A DNA stretch of 64,000 nt from Flavonifractor sp. An82 (GCF_002159265.1 NZ_NFHG01000001.1:592027-656026), one strand, 5' to 3'; positions 17,597 to 26,560 are shown, numbered from the stretch's first letter. A program made the numbers and translations. Notes: generated by a model not told the origin, from the letters alone.

Positions 17597-18273
17597 GCCT
17601 GCAGTCGCTCCTTTGCGATGTGAATCAGCAGGTCCAGACTTTGCTCCAGATCCAGTTGGGTGGTGTCGGCCAGCACGGCGTCCTCCGCCTGGCGCAGGGG
17701 GGCCGTGGCCCGGTTGGTGTCCTTCTCGTCCCGGTCGATCACGTCACGCAGGACGGTTTCGTAGTCGGTATCCTCCCCCCGCTGCTGCAGCTCCAGCCAG
17801 CGGCGGCGGGCCCGGGCCTCGGGGGCGGCGGTGAGGAAGATCTTCACGTCAGCCTGGGGCAGCACCACGGTGCCGATATCCCGGCCGTCCATCACCACGT
17901 CGTGCTCCGCCGCCAGCTGCCGCTGACGGTCCAGCAGGAAGGCCCGCACCTCAGGCAGGGCGGACACGCAGGAGGCGTAGCGGGAGATCTCATGCTGACG
18001 GATGGCCTGGGATACGTCCTCCCCATTGAGGAACATCCGCTGCACCCCATCCTCCCCGTAGCCCAGGCTGATGTCCAGGCTGGGCAGCAGGGCGATCACC
18101 CCGTCCCTGTCCTCCGGGTCCACTCCGGTGCGGCAGGCCTGCAGGCCCACGGTGCGGTAGATGGCTCCGGTGTCCACATACAGATAGCCCAGCGCCTTTG
18201 CCAAGGCCCGGGCCAGGGTGGATTTGCCCGCCCCGGAAGGGCCGTCGATGGCAATGCTCCTGTGCTTGGTCAT
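17593..18273 (-). CDS. cmk: Cytidylate kinase
   Basis: This 226-residue enzyme phosphorylates CMP and dCMP. It starts MTKHRSIAIDGPSGAGKSTL at ATG 18273, behind GGAGG, one base after the flavoprotein stop; the longer frame is a read into the neighbouring gene. The P-loop GPSGAGKS, the YVDTGAIYRTVG segment, and MDGRDIGTVVLPQADVKIFL are standard for the family. Confidence 0.96.
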   Translation of the reverse strand: MTKHRSIAIDGPSGAGKSTLARALAKALGYLYVDTGAIYRTVGLQACRTGVDPEDRDGVIALLPSLDISLGYGEDGVQRMFLNGEDVSQAIRQHEISRYASCVSALPEVRAFLLDRQRQLAAEHDVVMDGRDIGTVVLPQADVKIFLTAAPEARARRRWLELQQRGEDTDYETVLRDVIDRDEKDTNRATAPLRQAEDAVLADTTQLDLEQSLDLLIHIAKERLQA

Positions 18274-18274
18274 A

Positions 18275-19528
18275 TCACTCTGCCTCCTTGGAGGGACGGA
18301 CGAATTCCGCCGCGCCCCGTCCCGCCGCCCGGCCGGTGGACCAGGCGATCTGCAAATTAAAGCCGCCGGTGTAGGCGTCCACATCCAGGACCTCACCGGC
18401 AAAAAAGACCCCCGGCGCCTTTTTGGAGGCCATGGTATGGGGGTCCACCTCGCCGGTCTTGACGCCGCCGGCGGTGACGATGGCCTCGGCAATGGGCCGG
18501 GGCCCGGAAATATCGATGCGGATGCCCTTGAGTACCTCCACCAGGCGGCGGCGCTGCCCCTTGGTCACCGAGTTGGCCTTCAGTTCGCCGGGAATACCAG
18601 TGAGCTCCAGCACCACCGGCACCATGAGCCGGGGCACCAGCCCCTCCAGCACATGGCGGAAATCCTTGTTGGGCTGCTCCCCCAGGTCCCACAGCACCCG
18701 GGCGTCCAGCTTCTCCTGATCCAGGGCGGGCTTCAGGTCCAGCAGGATATAGTAGTGCTCCTTCCCCATGTCCCGCATGTGGGCGGAGGCCGAGAGGATG
18801 AGGGGCCCGGAGAGGCCGAAGTGGGTAAAGAGCATCTCCCCCTGCTCGGCGTACACCGTCTTCTTCTTGCTGTTGCGCACCTGGATGGCCACATTGCGCA
18901 GGCTGAGCCCCTGCATCCGCTGGCACAGGTCCCCCTCCGCTTCCAGGGGCACCAGGGAGGGACGGGGCTCCACGATGGTGTGGCCCAGGGCCCGGGCAAA
19001 CTGGTACCCGTCGCCGGTGGACCCGGTGAGAGGATAGCTCACCCCGCCGGTGGCCACCACCGCCGCCTTGCAGGGGTAGGTCCCCTTCTCCCCTTTCACG
19101 CCGGTGAGCACCCCCTCCTCCAGAACCAGGGCAATGGCCCGGTCCTGAACGATGTCCACCCTGGCCTTCCGGAGGGCGCGCAGCAGGGCGTCGATGATGT
19201 CGGCGGCCTTGTCGGACTGGGGAAACACCCGGTTGCCCCGCTCCACCTTCAGGGGGACCCCCAGCTTTTCAAAGAAAGCCTCGGTCTCCTCGGTGGGAAA
19301 GCGGGTCACGGCGCTGGTGAGGAACCGGCTGTTGCCGGGCACATTCTGAAGCAGCTCCTGCACCGCGCAGTGGTTGGTCACATTGCACCGGCCCTTGCCG
19401 GTGATGTACAGCTTGCGGCCCAGCTTGGGATTGCGCTCCAGCAGGGTGACAGAAGCCCCCTGCTCCGCGGCGGCCAGGGCCGCCATGCAGCCGGCAGCGC
19501 CGCCGCCGATGACGATGATCTCACTCAA
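18275..19528 (-). CDS. BaiN/HI0933-family NAD(P)/FAD oxidoreductase
   Basis: This 417-residue flavoprotein has the dinucleotide motif VIGGGAAGCMAALAAAEQGA at the N-terminus, the family motif PKLGRKLYITGKGRCNVTN, and the C-terminal FAGEVLDVDAYTGGFNLQIA. The family includes BaiN, implicated in bile-acid dehydroxylation in Clostridium scindens, but most members have no proven substrate. It overlaps rpiR by four bases and abuts cmk, so it is embedded in a core operon. A specific role in bile acid metabolism is not shown by the sequence. Confidence 0.9.
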   Translation of the reverse strand: MSEIIVIGGGAAGCMAALAAAEQGASVTLLERNPKLGRKLYITGKGRCNVTNHCAVQELLQNVPGNSRFLTSAVTRFPTEETEAFFEKLGVPLKVERGNRVFPQSDKAADIIDALLRALRKARVDIVQDRAIALVLEEGVLTGVKGEKGTYPCKAAVVATGGVSYPLTGSTGDGYQFARALGHTIVEPRPSLVPLEAEGDLCQRMQGLSLRNVAIQVRNSKKKTVYAEQGEMLFTHFGLSGPLILSASAHMRDMGKEHYYILLDLKPALDQEKLDARVLWDLGEQPNKDFRHVLEGLVPRLMVPVVLELTGIPGELKANSVTKGQRRRLVEVLKGIRIDISGPRPIAEAIVTAGGVKTGEVDPHTMASKKAPGVFFAGEVLDVDAYTGGFNLQIAWSTGRAAGRGAAEFVRPSKEAE

Positions 19529-20394
19529 CTGTTTTCGTCCACCTTCTCATAGACCTCATACTCGTCCCAGATCCGCTCCAGGCTCTCAAAGGTGCGGGAG
19601 AGGTCGTCGTTCTTCTTCCGGCCGATGGCCACAATAAGGGCGTTGACCAGGCTGAGGGGGGCCACCAGGGAGTCCACGAAGGAGGCCATGTCGCTCTTGG
19701 CCAGCAGGGTGATGGTGGAGTACGGGGCCAGCGGCGAGGTGGCCGAGTCGGTGATGGCGATGGCCTCCGCCCCCCGGTCGTGGGCAAACTGCATGGCCTT
19801 CACCGTCCGGCGGGAATACCGGGGGAAGCTGATGCCCAGAACCACATCCTCCGGTCCCACGTGGAGCAGCTGCTCAAAGACCTCACTGGCCGAGGTGGTG
19901 TGGATGATGGTCACATTGTTGAAGATCAGGGTGAAGTAGAACCCCATAAAGCTGGCAATGGCGGCAGCGGAGCGCACGCCCAGAATATAGATGTGTCGGG
20001 CCTTCGCGATGGCGTCCACTGCCCGCTGGAACTGAGCCTGGTCGGTCTCCTCCATGGTAAGGCGGATCTTCTCAATGTCGGACTGCATCACCATGGACAG
20101 AATGTCATGGTCCCCGATGCGGTCGTTGGTCACCTCAATGCGCTGGATGGAGGTGAGCTTGCTGCGGATCATCTCCTGCAAAGCCTTCTGCATGGCGGGA
20201 TAGCCGTCATACCCCAGCTCGGCGGCAAAGCGCACCACCGTGGACTCGCTGACCTTCACCGTCTTGCCCAGCTTGCTGGCCGTCATGAAGGCGGCCTTGT
20301 CGTAGGACTCCAGGATGAAGTTGGCAATGAGCTTCTGCCCCTTGGAGAAGGTATTCATTTCAGACTGAATGGTAGAGAGAATATCTTTCGGCAT
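19525..20394 (-). CDS. MurR/RpiR family transcriptional regulator
   Basis: This 289-residue protein has an N-terminal RpiR helix-turn-helix (GKTVKVSESTVVRFAAELGY) and a C-terminal SIS sugar-phosphate domain (AIAKARHIYILGVRSAAAIA and LHVGPEDVVLGISFPRYSRRT). Such regulators usually sense sugar phosphates or MurNAc-6P. Here it heads an operon with a BaiN-like flavoprotein, cmk, plsC and ispH-S1 and is probably autoregulated. No sugar catabolic gene lies next to it. Confidence 0.92.
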   Translation of the reverse strand: MPKDILSTIQSEMNTFSKGQKLIANFILESYDKAAFMTASKLGKTVKVSESTVVRFAAELGYDGYPAMQKALQEMIRSKLTSIQRIEVTNDRIGDHDILSMVMQSDIEKIRLTMEETDQAQFQRAVDAIAKARHIYILGVRSAAAIASFMGFYFTLIFNNVTIIHTTSASEVFEQLLHVGPEDVVLGISFPRYSRRTVKAMQFAHDRGAEAIAITDSATSPLAPYSTITLLAKSDMASFVDSLVAPLSLVNALIVAIGRKKNDDLSRTFESLERIWDEYEVYEKVDENS

Positions 20395-20506
20395 GATGTG
20401 TACCTCCCGGCGTCTTTGGTTCTTGTTGACATAACGCCGTTAACCTGACTGGCAAAGAATCCCGGCCCGCCCGCCGGCGCCCCGGCGAACAGACCGGATG
20501 GACGCG

Positions 20507-20528
20507 GGCTCCGCGCAGCCGCGGAGCC
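20507..20528 (-). other. Leader hairpin of the rpiR operon
   Basis: A perfect nine-pair stem (GGCTCCGCG and complement, four-base loop) lies in the roughly 150-base leader of the rpiR transcript. A second GC-rich inverted repeat lies closer to the start codon. There is no T-run. It may be a regulatory leader, but no known riboswitch was recognised. Confidence 0.45.
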
Positions 20529-20548
20529 TCCGCAGATTCAGTAACCAA

Positions 20549-20577
20549 TATCATACCGGTTTTCCGGGGGAAAAGCA
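20549..20577 (-). promoter_or_regulatory. SigmaA-type promoter for the rpiR-ispH/S1 operon
   Basis: TTGCTT, 17 bases, TATGAT on the minus strand. The spacer holds a short palindrome (CCGGAAAACCGG) that could serve as an operator, for example for RpiR itself. Confidence 0.7.
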
Positions 20578-20621
20578 ATCCCTTTTTTGCAAGAAATCCA
20601 TCAACTCCTGCAAAAATTCCG

Positions 20622-21329
20622 TTACAGATCCCGGGGCAGCCGCTCCAGCAGGGCCACCTCTTCGGGGCCCAGCCGCCGCCAGCGGCCCGGCTTCAGCTCT
20701 CCCAGGGTGAGGGCTCCCTCCCGCACCCGGCGCAGGCGGGTGACCTGCAGCCCGGCCTGGGCGCACATGCGCCGCACCTGCCGGTTGCGCCCCTCGTGGA
20801 TGGTGACGGACAGGATACCCTCCCCCGCTCGTTCCACCCTGGCGGGGCTGAGGGGCACGCCGTCCAGCTCCATGGGACCCCGCAGCACCGGAAGGGCAGT
20901 GGGGATGTCCCCCTTCACCCACACCAGGTACTCCTTCTCCACCTCATGGCTGGGGTGGAGAAGCCGCTGGGTCAGTTCCCCGTCGTCGGTGAGGATGAGC
21001 AGGCCCTCCGAGTCCAGGTCCAGCCGGCCCACCGGCCACACCCGGGCCCCGCAGTCCTTCACCAGGTCGGCCACCGTTTTCCGGCCCTTCTCGTCAGATA
21101 GGGTGGTGACGTAGCCCCGGGGCTTGTTGAGCAGCAGATAAGTACGGCGGTCGAGCCCCTTGATGGGCTTGCCGTCCACCCGGATGTCGTCCCTGTCCGG
21201 GTCGGCCTTGTCCCCCACCGCGGCGGGGCGGCCGTTCACCGTTACCCGGCCCGCCGCCAGCCAAGTTTCCGCCGTCCGGCGGGAGCACAGGCCGTGGGCG
21301 GAGAGTATTTTTTGCAGCCGTTCTTCCAC
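20622..21329 (-). CDS. rluB: rRNA pseudouridine synthase (RluB/RsuA family)
   Basis: This enzyme of about 235 residues starts at GTG 21329 (VEERLQKILSAHGLCSRR) with GGAG upstream; the longer frame overlaps the carboxypeptidase gene. An S4 RNA-binding domain comes first, then the catalytic motif WPVGRLDLDSEGLLILTDDG with the nucleophilic aspartate. GRNRQVRRMCAQAG is conserved. It is the last gene of the scpAB-ytfJ run. RsuA/RluB subgroup specificity is a family-level guess. Confidence 0.92.
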   Translation of the reverse strand: MEERLQKILSAHGLCSRRTAETWLAAGRVTVNGRPAAVGDKADPDRDDIRVDGKPIKGLDRRTYLLLNKPRGYVTTLSDEKGRKTVADLVKDCGARVWPVGRLDLDSEGLLILTDDGELTQRLLHPSHEVEKEYLVWVKGDIPTALPVLRGPMELDGVPLSPARVERAGEGILSVTIHEGRNRQVRRMCAQAGLQVTRLRRVREGALTLGELKPGRWRRLGPEEVALLERLPRDL

Positions 21330-21385
21330 CGGCAGTCTCCTTTCCGCAGTTGAGGTCTGCCGCCGGAGCGGCAGACCTCTTGCAT

Positions 21386-22462
21386 TCATCCAAACAGCCG
21401 CTGCCACCACCGCAGGGGGGCCGTGTTGTTGGCAACTCCCGTGTCGTAGAGCAGGGACAGCTGGCCGATCTCGTTTCCGTTGAGCGTAAAGGTCACCCGG
21501 CCCGCCGGGAACCCGGTCAGCACCGGCGCGCTCACCTGCTGGGGCAGCTCCACCGTTTGGGTTATCTGTTCTCCCGCCGCCAGCGGGTAGTAGAAGTCGG
21601 ACACGGTGCTCACCTGTGCAAACCGGCACAGGCTGCCCGCCACCGGGATCTGAGTCCCCTCCCCCGCCGCAGCCACCAGGGTACGGGGATAGGCGGCAAA
21701 GCCGTAGTCAAAGAGGGCGGCGTGGTCGGCCCAGTCGTTGGGGGCGTTGAGGGTGACGGCAATGAGCTCCTGGCCCTCCCGCATGGCGCTGGACACCAGA
21801 GTGCGCCCCGCCTCATCGGTGTAGCCCGTCTTCAGGCCGGTGCACCCCTCATACCGCCACAGCAGCTTGTTGTGGTTGGTCAGGCTCCGCCCGGCGATAG
21901 AGACAGACCGGGTGGACGCGATGATCCGCAGCTCCTCCTGCTCCAGCACCGCCCGGGCCAGAAGGGCCATGTCATAGGCGGTGGAGTAGTGCTGGGGATC
22001 GTCCAGACCGTTGGGGTTGGCGAAGTGGGTGTCGTTCATGCCCAGCTGGGCCGCCATTTTGTTCATCTCCGCCACGAAGGCATCCACGTCCCCGGCGCTA
22101 TACCCGGCGATGGCCAGGGCCGCGTCGTTGCCCGAAGAGAGCAGCAGCCCATAGAGCAGGGCCTCCAGACTTAGCTCCTCCCCCGGCTTGAGGTACATGG
22201 AGGAGCCCTCCGCTCCCGTCCACTCCTTCTCCACTCTCACTGTGGAGGACAGGTCCGGATGGAGCTCCACCGCCACCAGGGCGGTCATGAGCTTGGTGAT
22301 GCTGGCAATGCTCCGCCGCTCCCTTGCGTTCTTTTCATAGAGCACCCGCCCGCTCTCTTGATCCATCAGAATGGCGCAGGAGGCGGACAGGGTGGGCTGT
22401 GCCCCGTAAACGGGCAGGACCAGCAGGGACAGGACGATCAAAAGAGCGCACCAGCGTTTCAA
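21386..22462 (-). CDS. D-alanyl-D-alanine carboxypeptidase (S11, DacF/DacB type)
   Basis: This 358-residue exported penicillin-binding protein has a signal peptide (MKRWCALLIVLSLLVLPVYG). It shows the serine peptidase triad: SITK (nucleophile and lysine), SGN (in LLSSGNDAALA) and KTG (in GLKTGYTDEAG). The remainder resembles the C-terminal beta domain. It trims peptidoglycan pentapeptides. The ytfJ-dacF-scpAB neighbourhood suggests a sporulation-stage role (DacF-like), which is an inference. Confidence 0.93.
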   Translation of the reverse strand: MKRWCALLIVLSLLVLPVYGAQPTLSASCAILMDQESGRVLYEKNARERRSIASITKLMTALVAVELHPDLSSTVRVEKEWTGAEGSSMYLKPGEELSLEALLYGLLLSSGNDAALAIAGYSAGDVDAFVAEMNKMAAQLGMNDTHFANPNGLDDPQHYSTAYDMALLARAVLEQEELRIIASTRSVSIAGRSLTNHNKLLWRYEGCTGLKTGYTDEAGRTLVSSAMREGQELIAVTLNAPNDWADHAALFDYGFAAYPRTLVAAAGEGTQIPVAGSLCRFAQVSTVSDFYYPLAAGEQITQTVELPQQVSAPVLTGFPAGRVTFTLNGNEIGQLSLLYDTGVANNTAPLRWWQRLFG

Positions 22463-22488
22463 AACAGCATCACCTCACGTTGATGCCG

Positions 22489-22938
22489 TTAGTATACGCC
22501 TCCGAAGCCCGGTTTATCCTCGGTCTGCTTGGCGGCCTTCTCCGCCGCCTTCTTCTCCTGCTGCTTCTCGATGAAGTCGGTGATCTTGTCGATGGCCTCG
22601 GGCACCATCTCCACCACCCGGTCCACGGTGGTGGCGGCGGGAGGCGCCACGGGCAGCAGCTTCACAGAGCCGTCCTTGACCACCAGAAAGCCCACCGGGA
22701 TCAGGTTGACGCCGGCTCCGGCGCCGCCGCCGAAGCAGCTGTTGTCCTCCGGCTTCTTGTGCTTGCTGCCGAACTCGGTGCCGCCGGAGCCCACGCCCAC
22801 GCTGAGCCGGGAGATGGGGATGATGGTCACCCCACCCGCCGTAATGGCCTGGCCCACAATGGTATTGGTATCCGCGATCTCCCGGACCTTGTCCACGATT
22901 TCACTCATCAGATCGCCAATGGGATGCTGCTTTTCCAT
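22489..22938 (-). CDS. ytfJ: GerW family sporulation protein YtfJ
   Basis: This 149-residue protein begins MEKQHPIGDLMSEIVDKVRE and contains VVGQAI/TAGGVTIIPISRLSVG and the GGGAGAGVNLIPVGFLVV motif of the YtfJ/GerW family, needed for spore germination or lysozyme resistance of spores in Bacillus. It follows the DUF2953 gene by three bases, the usual pairing. It supports the organism being a spore former. Confidence 0.94.
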   Translation of the reverse strand: MEKQHPIGDLMSEIVDKVREIADTNTIVGQAITAGGVTIIPISRLSVGVGSGGTEFGSKHKKPEDNSCFGGGAGAGVNLIPVGFLVVKDGSVKLLPVAPPAATTVDRVVEMVPEAIDKITDFIEKQQEKKAAEKAAKQTEDKPGFGGVY

Positions 22939-22941
22939 ACC

Positions 22942-23565
22942 TTAAACCGCCTCTTTCTGTGTTTCCTGGGGGGATTTCTTCCCCTTTTTCTGCTGGGAAA
23001 GGATGGGCAGCACCCTGGCGGCCGCCCAGGCCCCCAGAACGATGATCTGCCCGATGGTCAAAGTGGCCGCCGCGTGGAGCTCCGCCGTGGCATGCTGGGC
23101 GATGAAATCCATCCGCGTGCGGATGTGCCACTCCTTCACCTTAAAATTCTGCTCCACCAAAGGCCAAAACATACCGATGGCCATGTTGAGCTTGCCGTAA
23201 TTCAACGCCGTGCGCACCGGATCGGTGGAGGCCACGGTGATGTCCAGATCAAACAAATCGATACGGATTTTATTCTTCAGCCGCCCGGCGGCCTCCGCCG
23301 CCATGGGCAGCAGCTGCTTGGCCAGGGGGATGAGCTCCTCCAGGGGGGGCAGCTTTTTCTCCTCCTTGGGGGCGGGCTGTGCTTTGTGCCCTTTGGCTTT
23401 CCGGGGCTTTTTGGCCTTCCTGGGATAGAGGGTGATCTTCACCGGCCCTGCCAGCAGCCGAACGGACAGGCGGTTTTGGACGTACTCCGCCCGCACCCCA
23501 ACCCGGATCAGGCTGATCAGCGCCAGTACCAGCACCACGATCCCCAGGATCAGCAGTACGATCAT
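22942..23565 (-). CDS. DUF2953 domain-containing membrane protein
   Basis: This 207-residue protein has an N-terminal membrane helix (MIVLLILGIVVLVLALISLI), a lysine-rich middle (RKAKKPRKAKGHKAQPAPK) and a conserved C-terminal part (VASTDPVRTALNYGKLNMAI and RMDFIAQHATAELHAAATLT). DUF2953 genes regularly precede ytfJ in spore formers, so a sporulation role is likely but unproven. It overlaps scpB by four bases. Confidence 0.88.
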   Translation of the reverse strand: MIVLLILGIVVLVLALISLIRVGVRAEYVQNRLSVRLLAGPVKITLYPRKAKKPRKAKGHKAQPAPKEEKKLPPLEELIPLAKQLLPMAAEAAGRLKNKIRIDLFDLDITVASTDPVRTALNYGKLNMAIGMFWPLVEQNFKVKEWHIRTRMDFIAQHATAELHAAATLTIGQIIVLGAWAAARVLPILSQQKKGKKSPQETQKEAV

Positions 23566-24227
23566 GCCCCAGACTCCTCCTCAGACTTGGCCAGCTCTCT
23601 TGCCGCCGCTTCGATCTCTTCCTCGGTGACTTCCGCCAGGTCCTCCCCCGCTTCCGCCGCCTTCAGCCGCTCCACCGCCGCCTGCATCTCCAGGGTGATC
23701 TGCCCGTCCTCCGGCGGCATGTTGGGCAGCTCGGGCAGCTCGTCCAGGCTGGACAGGCCGAAGGAACGCAGGAAGGTCTGGGTGGTGCGGTACTGAATGG
23801 GCCGGCCGGGCACCGCCAGACGGCCGCACTCCTCGATCAGGTCCCGCTCCAGCAGCAGACCGATGGTGTAGGAGCTGTCCACCCCCCGCACCTGGTCCAC
23901 ATAGGCCCGGGTGGCGGTCTGGTGGTAGGCGATGATGGCCAGCACCTCCAGGGCCGGCTGGCTCAGCCGGGCGGGGCGGCGGGTCTCAAAGGCCTTTCGG
24001 ATATAGGGGGCAAATTCCGGGGCGGAGCACAGCTGATAGCTGCTCTCCAGCCGCACCAGCCGGATGCCCCGGCGCTCATAGCTGTAGTTGTCGGCCATCC
24101 GCTTGCACATCGTGTCCACGGTGCCCCGGTCCAGATCCAGGGCCAGACACAGCCGCTCCACCCCCACCGGTTCCCCTGCGGCAAAGAGGATGCCTTCGAT
24201 GGCCGATTCGATTTCCTTCACTTCCAT
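23562..24227 (-). CDS. scpB: Segregation and condensation protein B
   Basis: This 221-residue SMC-complex kleisin partner starts MEVKEIESAIEGILFAAGEP at ATG 24227, four bases after the scpA stop. It has the two winged-helix domains typical of ScpB, including RPARLSQPALEVLAIIAYHQ and the QVRGVDSSYTIGLLLERDLI segment. An acidic tail follows. With ScpA it bridges SMC for chromosome compaction. Confidence 0.96.
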   Translation of the reverse strand: MEVKEIESAIEGILFAAGEPVGVERLCLALDLDRGTVDTMCKRMADNYSYERRGIRLVRLESSYQLCSAPEFAPYIRKAFETRRPARLSQPALEVLAIIAYHQTATRAYVDQVRGVDSSYTIGLLLERDLIEECGRLAVPGRPIQYRTTQTFLRSFGLSSLDELPELPNMPPEDGQITLEMQAAVERLKAAEAGEDLAEVTEEEIEAAARELAKSEEESGA

Positions 24228-24231
24228 TGGA

Positions 24232-25053
24232 TTATTCCCCCTCCTCCGGCTGGTAAACATCGGTGGAGTAGACCGGCTCCTCCCCGCCCTCCCCAGTGCT
24301 GGTGATGGTGCAGTCCTGCTCGGTCCCCGCCAGACGCACCCGGCGGGCCTTGCACAGCTCCAGCACCGCGATAAAGGTGGCCACGATCTCCGACCGGCTC
24401 CGGTTGCCCTTGAAGAGGGCGGAAAACCGGGTGACGCCGAAACGGGCCAGCCGTTCCAGGATCTCGTCAGCCTTGTCGGCCACCGGGTAGGGCTCCCGGC
24501 CCACGATGCCCTCGAAGGCAGCCATAGGGGGCGGCAGCCGGTTGTCGGTCCGGGCCAGCACCGACTTCATAGCCTTCAGCAGGTCCTCCGGCTTATGGAC
24601 GTAGCGATAGGTCTTGTCCGCCTGGACAGCCTCCGGCGGCTTGGTCAGGTAGTCCCGCCCCACAGCGTACCGGTCGGACAGGGCGGGCACTACCGCCTTG
24701 ATGCGGACATAGTCCTCCCGCCGCTGGTGCTCCTCCAGAGAGGCCATCAGCTGTTCCAGCTCGGACAGAGCCTCCTCGTCGTGGATGGACAGCAGCATGC
24801 GGGTCTTGATGTAGACCAGCTGGGCCGCCATGGTGACGAACTCGCTGGCCACCTCCAGGTCCAGCTGCCGCCGCTGGTCCATCCAGGAGAGATATTGGTC
24901 CAGAATCAGGGAGATCTGAATGTCCTTGATCTCCATTTTGTTCTTGCTCAGCAGATGGAGGATCAGGTCCAGGGGGCCGTTGAAGTCCTCCATGTCCTGC
25001 CGGTTCTTAACCACTTTTTCCAGATGGTAAATGGGCGTTTCGATGGCACTCAC
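24232..25053 (-). CDS. scpA: Segregation and condensation protein A
   Basis: This 273-residue kleisin has the diagnostic FNGPLDLILHLLSKNKMEIK segment about 22 residues in and a C-terminal winged helix (VATFIAVLELCKARRVRL). GTG 25053 is the likely start, close behind AGGTG; residues before the FNGPLDL motif are slightly longer than usual. It follows the M50 protease gene by one base. Confidence 0.95.
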   Translation of the reverse strand: MSAIETPIYHLEKVVKNRQDMEDFNGPLDLILHLLSKNKMEIKDIQISLILDQYLSWMDQRRQLDLEVASEFVTMAAQLVYIKTRMLLSIHDEEALSELEQLMASLEEHQRREDYVRIKAVVPALSDRYAVGRDYLTKPPEAVQADKTYRYVHKPEDLLKAMKSVLARTDNRLPPPMAAFEGIVGREPYPVADKADEILERLARFGVTRFSALFKGNRSRSEIVATFIAVLELCKARRVRLAGTEQDCTITSTGEGGEEPVYSTDVYQPEEGE

Positions 25054-25054
25054 C

Positions 25055-25765
25055 TCAAAACAGGTTCAGAATGGCGGACACGTCCTGGAGGTAGAGCAGC
25101 CATTCCAGGGGCATTCCGGTGAGGGCGCACAGCCCCCTCAGGCACTGGATCATCAGAAAGCTCAGGGGTTTGTCAAAGGCCCCCAGCAGCACCAGGACGA
25201 TGAGCAGGCCCATCACATACCGCTCGTACTTGAGGATGGTATAGTAGGCCCGGTCGGGCAGCAGAGCGAAGAGGATCTTGGACCCGTCCAGGGGGGAAAT
25301 GGGGATCAGGTTGAACAGGCCCATGCCCACCCCCAGCAAAGCCATGTTGGCCAGAAAGCACAGGATGAGCAGAGTCATTTCCCCCAGGGGGGCAAAGTGC
25401 CAGATCACCGAGGACAGCCCCACCGCCGCCAGAGCGGTGAGGAAGTTGGCCGCCGGACCTGCCAGCGCGGTGAGGGCCATCCCCTGCTTGGGGTGCTTGA
25501 AGTAGCGCATATTGACGGGCACCGGCTTGGCCCAGCCCACCTTGGCCACCACCATCATCAAAAGACCGATGAGGTCCAGATGCTTGATGGGGTTGAGGGT
25601 GAGCCGCCCCGCGTTTTTGGCGGTGGGGTCCCCCAGCCGGTAGGCCACCAGGCCGTGGGACAGCTCGTGGAGCGTGATGCAGAGCAGGGCGGCCACGGCG
25701 CTGATGAGCAGGGTGATCAGCCCCCACCAGTCCATATGCCGGGCAAATTCACTCAAAGAACCCAA
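25055..25765 (-). CDS. Site-2 protease family M50 membrane peptidase
   Basis: This 236-residue membrane protein has the zinc motif HELSH (residues 33-37) within a hydrophobic helix and the second metal site NLIPISPLDGSK. Four to six membrane segments are visible. It matches the short M50 proteins encoded next to scpA in many Firmicutes. Substrate unknown. It lies three bases after the phosphatase gene. Confidence 0.92.
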   Translation of the reverse strand: MGSLSEFARHMDWWGLITLLISAVAALLCITLHELSHGLVAYRLGDPTAKNAGRLTLNPIKHLDLIGLLMMVVAKVGWAKPVPVNMRYFKHPKQGMALTALAGPAANFLTALAAVGLSSVIWHFAPLGEMTLLILCFLANMALLGVGMGLFNLIPISPLDGSKILFALLPDRAYYTILKYERYVMGLLIVLVLLGAFDKPLSFLMIQCLRGLCALTGMPLEWLLYLQDVSAILNLF

Positions 25766-25768
25766 TGG

Positions 25769-26464
25769 TTATTCCTCCAACAGCTTGTCTTTCAGCTTGT
25801 TCAGCGTGTCCTCGGAGAGTCCGACGGCACGCAGATAGTCTGTGACGGAACCGTAGGCCGCCTCCAGCCGGTCCAGGCAGTCCTCCAGGTATTCCGGCTT
25901 GGAGGAGCCCACATAGGCGGGCAGGTTTTCCCGGGTCTCTCTCATCCACCGGATCACCGGGCGGATGTACAGCTCGGACACCTGATAGTCGGCCAGAATA
26001 TCCAGCCGGTCCACCCCCGCCAGGGTGAGCAGCAGGGCGGCGATGCAGCCGGTGCGGTCCTTCCCCGCCATGCAGTGGAAGAGCACGCCCCCGGGGGCGG
26101 CAGCGATGGTCTCCAGCACCTCGCGCACAATCTCCTTGCGCTCCAGAGTGCGGAAATAGCCCAGGCCGATAAGCTTCTCCTCGTTGGGCAGCTTCTCACC
26201 GCCGGACATGGGGATGAAATGGTAGGAGAAACCGGGCCGGTTTGCCAGCTCATCCGGCAGAAATTCCTGCTCCGCCGGGCTGCGCAGGTCGATAATGGTG
26301 GTGAAGCCGTGCCCCAGCAGCCAGGCGGCGTCGCCGTCGGACAGCCCCATGGGGTTGTCCCCCCGCAGCAGAACGCCCCACCGGGTGGTCCTTCCCTCCG
26401 CCGTGGGATAGCCGCCCAGATCCCGCAGGTTGAGCATCTTCCCCAGCACGATCCGCCGCTCCAT
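25769..26464 (-). CDS. Tyrosine-protein phosphatase (DSP-like family)
   Basis: This protein of about 231 residues starts MERRIVLGKMLNLRDLGGYP at ATG 26464 behind GGGAGG. The catalytic loop HCMAGKDRTG carries the nucleophilic cysteine (about residue 131) and the arginine (137). The N-terminal NLRDLGGY motif is typical of the bacterial tyrosine/serine phosphatase family PF13350. It heads the M50-scpAB-ytfJ operon. The substrate could be a phosphoprotein or a phosphoinositide-like compound; no direct evidence. Confidence 0.92.
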   Translation of the reverse strand: MERRIVLGKMLNLRDLGGYPTAEGRTTRWGVLLRGDNPMGLSDGDAAWLLGHGFTTIIDLRSPAEQEFLPDELANRPGFSYHFIPMSGGEKLPNEEKLIGLGYFRTLERKEIVREVLETIAAAPGGVLFHCMAGKDRTGCIAALLLTLAGVDRLDILADYQVSELYIRPVIRWMRETRENLPAYVGSSKPEYLEDCLDRLEAAYGSVTDYLRAVGLSEDTLNKLKDKLLEE

Positions 26465-26500
26465 CCCGGTTCCCTCCCTTTCTTCCATAATTTGATTCCG

Positions 26501-26529
26501 ATTATATCAAATTTCCCCGAAAAACACAA
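26501..26529 (-). promoter_or_regulatory. SigmaA-type promoter for the phosphatase-scpAB operon
   Basis: TTGTGT, 17 bases, TATAAT on the minus strand. The -35 element and spacer overlap the T-run of the upstream FAH-gene terminator, so termination and initiation are packed within 60 bases. Confidence 0.78.
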
Positions 26530-26560
26530 GCCGGACCGGCGGGTCTGGCCGCCGGTCCGG
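26524..26560 (-). terminator. Terminator of the engB-FAH transcript
   Basis: A perfect 12-pair stem (CCGGACCGGCGG and complement, six-base loop) is followed on the minus strand by CTTGTGTTTTT. It begins eight bases after the FAH-family stop. Confidence 0.85.
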
